From Antrodiella citrinella (Eukaryota > Basidiomycota > Agaricomycetes > Polyporales > Steccherinaceae), in assembly GCA_004802725.1 (NCBI GenBank), contig SGPM01000584.1, forward strand, positions 1-11,185: DNA of 11,185 nt, read 5' to 3'. This document shows positions 6,901-11,185 of the stretch, in pieces. Made by a program: the position numbers and the translations under genes. Numbering within the stretch: the first letter of the stretch is position 1; the number at the start of each line of letters is the position of its first letter. The notes beneath the pieces were generated by a model. That model was not told the DNA's origin. It was given only the letters and a program-made list of their open reading frames with translations, and did not search any database.

Positions 6901-7370
6901 CTGAAGTAGTCTTCGCGTAGGGTCCCACGTTCTGAGTCTTCGAAGGCTAGAACATGTTCGTTGGTCTTCATTATGTGGGAGAAGAGTTTGACTTCTTCAG
7001 GCCACAAAAATCCATCGTGGTTGATGTCCAGAGAGTCGAGACGTTCCTGAGTCATCTTCTGAGTGGGGGTGAAGTCGGGTGGATTAAATGGTAATGGGGG
7101 TAGGCTAGCGAGGGGGTCCTCAGGAAATACTCGGGTGACTCTGGCATCTTCGGGGAATACGGCGGGTACGGGCTTGACTTTCTGGTCTACCCTTTTGTAA
7201 GCAGTGTATACCTTGGCAAGGTATTCCTTTTCTGCTTTCCATAAGGCGTAGATNGAGGNGTCTCTGCTGGTCTCCTGCAGTTCTTCGGGGGTGGTGAGAA
7301 TACATTCGTCGGGATTGTCGTCTTCACCGTATATTAAATATACGAAAGGCGACAATTTCTCGGTGGCCAT
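3972..7370 (-). CDS. pol: Retroelement Pol: EF-hand-like loop, RT, RNase H, integrase, GPY/F
   Basis: A 1132-residue polyprotein that would reverse-transcribe and integrate the element. The ATG at 7370 has a good context (GAAATGGCC) and the frame is closed upstream near 7448. In order: an EF-hand-like loop at 115-126 (DINHDGFLWPEE); RT from about 175, with the motif A Asp at 258 (TVFDLFWGFD) and FIDD at 320-323 in place of YxDD; RNase H with D493, E535, D561 and D606. The integrase zinc site is H737-x4-H742-x29-C772-x2-C775, and its core is D802, D860 and E895 (34 residues between the last two, usually 35). GPY/F is at about 1040-1065 (YLGPYEV), then an acidic tail at 1110-1132. No protease and no chromodomain were seen. 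There is no stop or frameshift over 3.4 kb. Seven of eight ambiguous bases are at third codon positions. All catalytic residues appear present, so the protein may be functional. Confidence 0.95.
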   Translation of the reverse strand: MATEKLSPFVYLIYGEDDNPDECILTTPEELQETSRDXXIYALWKAEKEYLAKVYTAYKRVDQKVKPVPAVFPEDARVTRVFPEDPLASLPPLPFNPPDFTPTQKMTQERLDSLDINHDGFLWPEEVKLFSHIMKTNEHVLAFEDSERGTLREDYFSPYIMPVVPHIPWAHGNIPIPPGIKEKVVELLKEKMKAGVYERSQSSYRSRWFCVLKKNGNLRIVHDLQPLNAVSIRETGLPPILDDFVEPFAGRKCYTVFDLFWGFDARKVDPSSRPMTAFLTPLGLLQITSMPTGYTNSPSEFQASMTFILQDEIPTKTNIFIDDVPIKGPATEYPDKDGHPEVLEXNPGIRRFIWEHALDVQRIMXRIGHAGAKFSPRKTQICRQEVLIXGQKCTPXGRSPDXDKXAKITNWPPLTTPKQVRGFLGLCGTVRIWIKDYSAIARPLTELTRKGAEFTWDDRRQGSFDKLKELVSTAPALRPIDYTSTNPIILSVDSSKYAVGFILSQIDDEGKRRPARYGSLPMNKVESNYSQPKLELYGLYRALRHFRLYLIGAKTLHVEVDAKYIKGMMNDPDLQPNSTLNRWLQGIIMYDFKLIHVPADKHRGPDALSRRDLGEGEEVEEDDDSWLDHIALYLAVSKEAARQEMFGPLLQPLKPRKNSVYLLTGTTQEETLLQIKHYLETMEVPEFEKDTQRIKFLKKALRYFVQDGHMFRRYTGQMPRRIIFDEEERKAILKEAHDDHGHRGEQTTFETIRLRFFWPYFYADVRHYVKTCHICQTRSLKKVETPISIATPVTLFTKFYLDIMHMPKSKGFRYIVAARDDLSGNCEAKALKSPNSEAVSKFLWENIICRYGMSAEIVTDNGSETKGAFEILVRKYGIPHIRISPYNSKANGVVERGHFILREALVKACEGNVSKWPDLLPHALFADRITTRRATGFSAFYLVHGVHPVLPFDLTEATFMMEGYRSGMSAEDLLALRIQQLEKRPDDLARAAAAIRLSRLKGKEQFESRFAHRLKQESYGPGDLVLVRNTAIEKELNRKTKPRYLGPYEVVRRTEGGSYVVKELSGELSRAGIAAFRLLKYNPRTDDLASLPSDPISSVGGREDMGTSRSNDQEEEVESDDEEEEDPEEEDT

Positions 7371-7529
7371 TTCGGGTGGCGCTGGGCTGTGGTAGAGTGG
7401 TGGTGGTGTGCTTGTGCGGCGGATTATGGATGCTCGAGCTAGGGCTCAAGAGCGGGGATGAGAGTGAGGGGTAACAGAAGGTCGTGCCAGTTTAACGTCG
7501 TAGCGGACAACTAGATCCAAGAAAAAATC

Positions 7530-7841
7530 CTAAGGTATAGGGTCCGATGTCTTCAATCTTCGTTCCTTGTTGCGGGTCTGCCGGCTCCACTGGTTGGTTA
7601 ACCTGCGGTGGGCCTGCAGTTCTCTGGTAGCGGCGGCGCTCTTGCTACTTGCCAGAGCACGGGAGAGTGCACTTGGGTGCGTGTCAGGGTGCGGGGCGTA
7701 GCGTTTCCGACACTTCTTCCTGTGCCTGGCTAGTGATTCCTTCGTGGTCTTGATGGTCCCACAGTTAGGACATGGTAAGCGCTGNGAGGTGCCAAACATG
7801 TCCTGTTCTGTAGGCTTGCGAAATCCCGGTGCCTGTGGCAT
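7530..7841 (-). CDS. Small C2HC zinc-finger protein (ORF2 of the element)
   Basis: A 103-residue basic protein between ORF1 and Pol. Residues 24-44 form one zinc finger, C24-x2-C27-x12-H40-x3-C44 (CPNCGTIKTTKESLARHRKKC is the region, 7773-7710). The spacing is that of C2H2-class fingers with a final Cys, not the CX2CX4HX4C knuckle of retroviral nucleocapsids. The rest is rich in Arg, Lys, Ser and Ala (KERRLK near the C-terminus), fitting nucleic-acid binding. The start at 7841 is chosen because the frame above it runs through a T-rich, ambiguity-rich stretch with no protein-like composition. The one ambiguous base inside (7785) is a third position. The role is inferred: it may supply the nucleocapsid function missing from ORF1, or regulate the element. 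It could also be the last part of an ORF1 fusion made by splicing or frameshifting. Confidence 0.65.
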   Translation of the reverse strand: MPQAPGFRKPTEQDMFGTXQRLPCPNCGTIKTTKESLARHRKKCRKRYAPHPDTHPSALSRALASSKSAAATRELQAHRRLTNQWSRQTRNKERRLKTSDPIP

Positions 7842-7929
7842 ANTNATCCCAAAAAAAACAAATTCGTACAAAAGAAATACTAGTGATGNGGCCAGTCCAA
7901 AGGTTNTTCGGAAGANAAGAGTCTGGCTT
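7842..7929 (-). other. ORF1-ORF2 spacer, rich in ambiguous bases
   Basis: Five of the window's single ambiguous bases (7843, 7845, 7889, 7906, 7916) fall within about 75 bases here. On the minus strand the stretch contains a run of eight T shortly before the ORF2 ATG. The higher density than in the flanking ORFs fits non-coding sequence that differs between copies. Confidence 0.5.
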
Positions 7930-9210
7930 TCAAATGAAGTATTCTCCAAACCCGACTCTTTCGACCGAAGCTCTGGCCAATGCATTGCTGACTCCCTTGA
8001 CCATAGTAGCTTCCGAATTGGTCCAGTCGTTCACCGGACGGTTTAAGACCTGGTCAAGACGCTCCCTGTCACTTTCCGTGATAGCATGTGCGGTGCTAGC
8101 ATGGGGTGGGGAAGGAGGTTGCGTGGTAGAGCGGCGNGCTCTAGCCTTNGAAATGCCAGATGTAGCCTTCNTGGGCTGGTTCCTCTTGGAGCGGACAGGT
8201 GTCTCTTTGAAAGAGAGTCGCTCCGTGCTAGGGCGAAGGTTGTAGCGACTGACNAGGCGAGGAGGAATAGCATTGGTGAATGCTGGCGGTGGAATAAGAG
8301 GGAGGGACTGTAANTGGCCTAAGGTCTCGAGGGATTCGAGGGGTGGAATNGGAGTGGGCGAAGTACTGGATAAAGGACTGGTGGGGTCACGTTCCAAGGC
8401 CCTTTCCACGGCGTCACTGTCCATCATTATCTCGTCTGCNAGATATACGTCATGAGGCCCTTCACGGTCTGGGGCAAGGGATATGGAGGGAAGGACAGTG
8501 GCATGTGTGGAAATGGTGAGGACCTTGGGCGGCTGTGATGGAGCGTCTGGGGTCTGTGGAGGAGGTGGGCGGAGTCCGCCTGCTTGACTAGCAGGGTCGA
8601 GGGACATGGATGCCTGGTCCAGCACAGTGCGAAAGAATTTGCTGGTGGTCTCTTCTTGCTTCCTCTTCGATGCTGCCTCCTTTTCGGCTATGTTGACTTT
8701 ACGTATGAGCTCCAGAGTCGACGGGACATCTGGGCTAGTCATCACGGATGAATAGAGTGGGGTAGCGACGAAGGGTGCCCTGGCATGGTCCGATTCTCGA
8801 GCGGGTACGTGGATAATGAAGGTGTTCCCAGGAATGTCAACGCCTTCGCCTAGGCAGAGGGTGTTGTAGTAAGAACCAAACACCATACCCATGCTTGTGA
8901 TACCTGATCCCAAAGACACAGGTAAATTGGGCAGTCGGACTGCGTCCAATTCGGCGAAGCAAAGATCTGGGCAGCGCTTAAAGACCTTCTCCTGGAGCTG
9001 AATGTTGCTGGTAAGGGCTGAGGACCAGCGTAGCATGATGTCGGTGGAGAATAAGGAGTTGGGGAGTAAGCCAGGTACGACATCTGACCCGTGAGAATCT
9101 TTGGAAAGAGTCTTGGGGGCAGTCGTGGACGTGGTAGGAAGATGGGCTGGCTCCCGGAATTGGGCAAGGATGGAGGTCTCGTTGGGTGACCTGAGAGGGA
9201 AGGGTGCCAT
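7930..9210 (-). CDS. ORF1 of the retroelement, gag-position protein of unknown family
   Basis: A 426-residue protein in the position of gag; no gag domain is recognised. The frame opens 33 codons earlier at 9309, but that ATG is only about 17 bases from a TATA box and would sit at or before the RNA start. The ATG at 9210 (GCAATGGCA) has a good context, and the 33 extra codons come from a pyrimidine-rich leader. Residues 1-160 look like a folded region (VPGLLPNSLFSTDIMLRWSS). About 166-199 is a charged, probably helical stretch (RKVNIAEKEAASKRKQEE). About 214-320 is Pro/Ser-rich and likely disordered. Around 322-360 is a basic segment (SRYNLRPS, then Arg/Lys-rich) suited to nucleic-acid binding or nuclear import, and the C-terminus is a short mixed-charge domain. 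Six of seven ambiguous bases are third positions, supporting real coding. It could instead be a cellular-type protein captured by the element. Confidence 0.7.
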   Translation of the reverse strand: MAPFPLRSPNETSILAQFREPAHLPTTSTTAPKTLSKDSHGSDVVPGLLPNSLFSTDIMLRWSSALTSNIQLQEKVFKRCPDLCFAELDAVRLPNLPVSLGSGITSMGMVFGSYYNTLCLGEGVDIPGNTFIIHVPARESDHARAPFVATPLYSSVMTSPDVPSTLELIRKVNIAEKEAASKRKQEETTSKFFRTVLDQASMSLDPASQAGGLRPPPPQTPDAPSQPPKVLTISTHATVLPSISLAPDREGPHDVYXADEIMMDSDAVERALERDPTSPLSSTSPTXIPPLESLETLGXLQSLPLIPPPAFTNAIPPRXVSRYNLRPSTERLSFKETPVRSKRNQPXKATSGIXKARXRRSTTQPPSPPHASTAHAITESDRERLDQVLNRPVNDWTNSEATMVKGVSNALARASVERVGFGEYFI

Positions 9211-9325
9211 TGCTGAGAGTAGTAAGGTGGGTAGACTGGGCAGGAAATAGTGGAAGAAAATTCCGAAAGATAATCGGCTGAGGAGGTGGGGAAAGATGGG
9301 GATGGGCATCAGTGGTAGGCCTCTG

Positions 9326-9334
9326 CCTTTTATA
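9326..9334 (-). promoter_or_regulatory. TATA box (TATAAAAGG) for ORF1 / the element
   Basis: A strong TATA box lies on the minus strand, 5' of ORF1. Transcription starting about 30 bases on, near 9300-9305, would give a pyrimidine-rich leader of about 90 bases before the ATG at 9210. This leaves no room for an LTR R-U5 region and primer-binding site of usual size between promoter and ORF1. Confidence 0.6.
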
Positions 9335-9567
9335 CCCTCCTCAGCTCCTCATAAATTTTCTTCCATATTTCCTGGGTCTTCTGCCAGCTTATAGGGCTGT
9401 TTTTTCGAGGTTCCTTGGGGCTCTGGACCGCTCCTGGAATTCGAAAATTCCGCATTTTGGTGTGTGTACCTCCCATATTTGGCTGTATGACCGCTTTTTT
9501 CAGGTCTGGGGGTATCCTCCTTTCCTATGTCCTTTATTCTTCACAGCAATATTGCTGCTGCGCCGTT

Positions 9568-9627
9568 TCTCTCGCGTCCCAGATGCTATGAAAAAACTTT
9601 TTCATAGTTGTTTGTGGAGGCGAGAGA
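9568..9627. repeat. Nested inverted repeat: 8-bp outer and 10-bp inner stems
   Basis: TCTCTCGC (9568-9575) pairs with GCGAGAGA (9620-9627). Inside it, CTATGAAAAA (9586-9595) is exactly complementary to TTTTTCATAG (9598-9607) over a two-base spacer. On either strand the inner arm ends in five T, so a hairpin plus U-tract is possible. The role is unknown. Confidence 0.6.
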
Positions 9628-9685
9628 GTCCTGAGTCCCTGACTTGACTGGGGGGCTCTTTTTCCGGCATTCTGCTCTATCTCCT

Positions 9686-9705
9686 CCATTTGCTTTATCA
9701 AATGG
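9686..9705. repeat. Inverted repeat CCATTTG/CAAATGG
   Basis: Seven-base arms (9686-9692 and 9699-9705) are separated by six bases. Alone this is only marginally above chance; it is listed because it lies between the two larger inverted repeats. Confidence 0.35.
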
Positions 9706-9843
9706 TGGCGTCCTTGTGATCGTCCTAGGTGCGTCCTAGTCGTCCTGTCGTTCCGACACTTTCGGGGGTGTCCTTGTGCTCGCTTTACTGACCAGAAAAA
9801 ATTTCTTCTCCCTCCTTGGCTTGGTTGGCCTAAGTCCGAGTTT

Positions 9844-9872
9844 TTGGCCAGTCTCTGAGTCAGACTGGCCAA
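9844..9872. repeat. Perfect 11-bp inverted repeat TTGGCCAGTCT/AGACTGGCCAA
   Basis: The arms at 9844-9854 and 9862-9872 are exactly complementary around a seven-base spacer (ctgagtc). An 11-base perfect stem is not expected by chance in this length. It could be a paired binding site for a dimeric regulator upstream of the plus-strand gene (about 160 bases before its TATA-like box), or an RNA hairpin. Confidence 0.6.
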
Positions 9873-10032
9873 TTCCCTCGATCATGACGAGAGATTGTCT
9901 CGTGGAAACCTTCTAGGACCTCGCGCGCCGTTACTGCGCTTCTCCAGAAGCCGTAGGACTTTGAAAAAGGCGGGATATTCGCCAATTCCTGAGGTGGGTC
10001 CGTTTGCGCACGAGTTCTGGCTTTCGTCTCCC

Positions 10033-10040
10033 TATTTAAA
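10033..10040 (+). promoter_or_regulatory. TATA-like box (TATTTAAA) of the plus-strand gene
   Basis: TATTTAAA is followed by pyrimidine-rich sequence and, far downstream, the coding start at 10863. An RNA start near 10065-10070 is inferred. The surrounding CCCTATTTAAAGGG is nearly symmetric, so use on the minus strand cannot be excluded. Confidence 0.4.
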
Positions 10041-10157
10041 GGGATTTCGAGGCGACAGAATGTCTCCTTGTAGCTCCTGCTAACTTTCCTCCTCTTCAGC
10101 TTTCTTCAATTCGGTCTCCTGTCGCCGACGCGTCTCGATTTTCGCTCGAAATCATCG

Positions 10158-10218
10158 GTAAGCGCCTTCGATTTCTGTTCCTGGACGGCGCTGATGGGCT
10201 CGATCACGCGTCTCGTAG
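10158..10218 (+). other. Candidate leader intron 1 (61 bases)
   Basis: Donor GTAAGC, branch-like GCTGATG near 10190, acceptor CTCGTAG. Confidence 0.3.
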
Positions 10219-10441
10219 CCTCGAGGTGATCGTGCGCCCTTGCTCGTCGGTCTGTCCGTTCTTCTTCTTTCTCACTTCTCCTTTGTCTTTTACTCATCGT
10301 CTTTTTCTTCTCTCCTCGTTCCTCTCCTGCTATATCCTTCAACATTCTTCGTCCGTCTTGATCGGCAATCGACTCCTGCGACTCTTTCGACGGCATGGGA
10401 TCGTTGGTCTCGCTGACGGCGGCTGATCGGGCTCGATCATA

Positions 10442-10500
10442 GTAAGTGCTTCCGTTTGGGTGCTGTGCCGAGTGTCGCTGATTGTCTATCTCTTCCTTAG
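10442..10500 (+). other. Candidate leader intron 2 (59 bases)
   Basis: Donor GTAAGT, branch-like CGCTGATT near 10477, pyrimidine tract and CCTTAG acceptor. It has the best consensus of the leader introns. Confidence 0.4.
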
Positions 10501-10586
10501 ACGTCTTCTGCAACACTCGGGTCCCCGGATGCACTTGAACGTGCGGCGGTCGGCTTGTACGCATGTGTCGTACATTTATCTCCTTC

Positions 10587-10651
10587 GTAAGTCCCTTCGG
10601 TGCTGGTTTCGAGTACGGCCTTGCACTGAACCATCGTCCGTCGTCTCGTAG
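10587..10651 (+). other. Candidate leader intron 3 (65 bases)
   Basis: Donor GTAAGT, branch-like CACTGAAC near 10625, acceptor CTCGTAG. A second acceptor (CTTGTAG, near 10690) is possible. Confidence 0.3.
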
Positions 10652-10751
10652 GGGTCTATTCGTCGTTCGTTCGTATGGTCTGGGCTTGTAGGCATCGCCG
10701 CGCGTCGGGTATTGTGCACAACGTGCATGCGTTCTCGTGTCTCGGTTCAAG

Positions 10752-10833
10752 GTGGGTCCTTTGCTTGCTCGACGCTTGTCCTGCGTCTCCGTCCATTTTG
10801 TGGGCCTCCTACTGATGTTTCTTCTGCTTGCAG
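10752..10833 (+). other. Candidate leader intron 4 (82 bases)
   Basis: Donor GTGGGT, branch-like TACTGATG near 10812, and a pyrimidine-rich run to the GCTTGCAG acceptor. Confidence 0.4.
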
Positions 10834-10862
10834 GCGTCCCTTTCCGTTGAAGATCCTTCTGA

Positions 10863-11185
10863 ATGTCCGACTCGGTTACGATAGCATGCACCGCGGAGTC
10901 AAAGATGAGAATGGACCAGACAGGTGAGTCTCTGTCTATCTCATTTTCTCCTCCATGCACGCTAACGAGTCTTTGTCGTTGGCAGGTAAGTTAATGCCTC
11001 CGCCGCCCGACGTAGACATGGTCGGCGAGAAGGGTCCGTCGGATGCGTTCGCCGACGATCCGCGCAACTTCTCGCGCTCGGACCTGGGACTGGCCTTAAA
11101 CCTCGACTTCCACTTTGATACGTCCCACCTCGTCCCGACGCGTGACAGCGTTGCGGCTGGCAACCGGCTTGAGCACGCCCACTTG
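10863..11185 (+). CDS. Unrecognised protein, N-terminal part (two exons, runs off the window)
   Basis: Family not recognised. The model joins exon 10863-10923 to exon 10986-11185 through an intron at 10924-10985. The spliced frame begins MSDSVTIACTAESKMRMDQ and then GKLMPPPPDVDMVGEKG. The second exon alone is open to the window end and begins with its own ATG at 10994 (64 codons visible). The upstream start is chosen because splicing puts three ATGs in one frame with no stop and a TGA lies directly before 10863. The visible residues are acidic and Pro-rich at first, then SRSDLGLALNLDFHFDTSHL; there is no signal peptide or membrane helix. The second exon prefers G or C at third positions (CGC, CTC, GAC), unlike the retroelement frames, which suggests a resident gene. 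The C-terminal part and function are outside the window. Confidence 0.5.
10924..10985 (+). other. Predicted spliceosomal intron in the plus-strand gene (62 bases)
   Basis: Donor CAG|GTGAGT, branch-like ACGCTAACG near 10963, acceptor TTGGCAG. Removal joins two open segments in frame. The acceptor is followed directly by GTAAGT, so a second donor touches the splice junction. Confidence 0.55.

Larger units (their letters stand above)
3972..9334 (-). mobile_element. Ty3/gypsy-type retroelement with three separate ORFs
   Basis: On the minus strand the order is a TATA box (9334-9326), ORF1, a C2HC zinc-finger ORF2 and Pol, with gaps of 88 and 159 bases. The RT-RNase H-integrase order and the GPY/F module place Pol in the Ty3/gypsy group. 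No aspartic protease motif (DTG/DSG in a suitable context) was seen in ORF1, ORF2 or the Pol N-terminus. Comparing 2160-3970 with 9310-10100 by eye gave no long direct repeat, so LTRs were not found. Ambiguous bases cluster in the element and favour third codon positions, as expected for collapsed near-identical copies. The bounds given are those of the supported parts, not mapped element ends. Confidence 0.75.
9335..10030. other. Intergenic region between the element promoter and the plus-strand gene
   Basis: No gene is supported; frames of about 110 codons on both strands have no domains. The region is pyrimidine-rich on the plus strand and contains GGAATT-cgaa-AATTCC near 9436-9452, AGCAATATTGCT near 9545, and the larger inverted repeats listed separately. 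It must hold the upstream control regions of the divergent promoters at its two ends. Confidence 0.45.
10065..10862 (+). other. Long pyrimidine-rich 5' leader with candidate introns
   Basis: About 800 bases separate the TATA-like box from the first ATG that fits the coding frame. The plus strand is rich in C and T (for example 10260-10330) and contains four GT...AG segments of fungal intron size, listed separately. The frame used by the coding exon has stops just upstream (TGA at 10848-10850 and 10860-10862), so the spliced segments would be untranslated or carry short upstream ORFs. Confidence 0.35.

Noticed and set aside
9211..9309. N-terminal extension of ORF1 resembling a signal peptide
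   Set aside because: Hydrophobic only because a pyrimidine-rich leader is translated; the first ATG lies about 17 bases after the TATA box, probably outside the mRNA.
9312..9872. Frames of about 111 codons on both strands in the intergenic region
   Set aside because: No domains, overlapping on opposite strands, interrupted by strong inverted repeats.
10106..10960. 284-codon minus-strand frame opposite the leader of the plus-strand gene
   Set aside because: Arg/Lys/Glu/Thr-rich low complexity arising from the pyrimidine-rich plus strand; no domain; overlaps good splice signals on the other strand.

Overview
The window looks like a repeat-rich stretch of a fungal nuclear genome, most likely a basidiomycete. 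The clues are two different Ty3/gypsy-type Pol reading frames, short candidate introns of 56-82 bases with GTRNGY donors and CTRAY-like branch sites, and pyrimidine-rich leaders. The organism assignment is inference; there is no rRNA, tRNA or housekeeping gene to anchor it.

Layout. 1-1164 (minus): 5'-truncated Ty3/gypsy Pol (RT then RNase H) that runs off the window start and carries one in-frame TGA. 1165-2177: non-coding DNA dominated by a chain of inverted repeats. At its core, 1567-1996, eight successive hairpins share one architecture: outer stem, middle stem, one unpaired C on the 5' side, inner stem, small loop. Their stem sequences differ but change in a paired way. 2178-3200: G-rich, CCGGGG/GTGAC-rich and A-rich low-complexity DNA without a convincing gene. 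3210-3761 (plus): a tentative four-exon gene for a small one-helix membrane protein, antisense to a minus-strand frame and overlapping a second train of hairpins. 3972-9334 (minus): a Ty3/gypsy-type element with three ORFs: ORF1 (gag position, no recognised domain), ORF2 (103-residue C2HC zinc-finger protein) and Pol (1132 residues: EF-hand-like loop, RT, RNase H, integrase, GPY/F, acidic tail). A TATA box lies just upstream of ORF1. 9335-10030: non-coding, with long perfect inverted repeats. 10033-11185 (plus): TATA-like box, long pyrimidine-rich leader with several candidate introns, then the start of an unrecognised protein gene that leaves the window.

How the parts work together. In the three-ORF element, ORF1 plus the zinc-finger ORF2 would supply the particle and nucleic-acid-binding functions, and Pol the copying and integration functions. 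No aspartic protease and no LTR pair could be seen. Single ambiguous bases (n) in the three ORFs fall at third codon positions in 14 of 16 cases. This suggests collapsed, near-identical copies or alleles whose proteins are under selection.

The most unusual object is the hairpin array at 1567-1996. No known element explains it from sequence alone.
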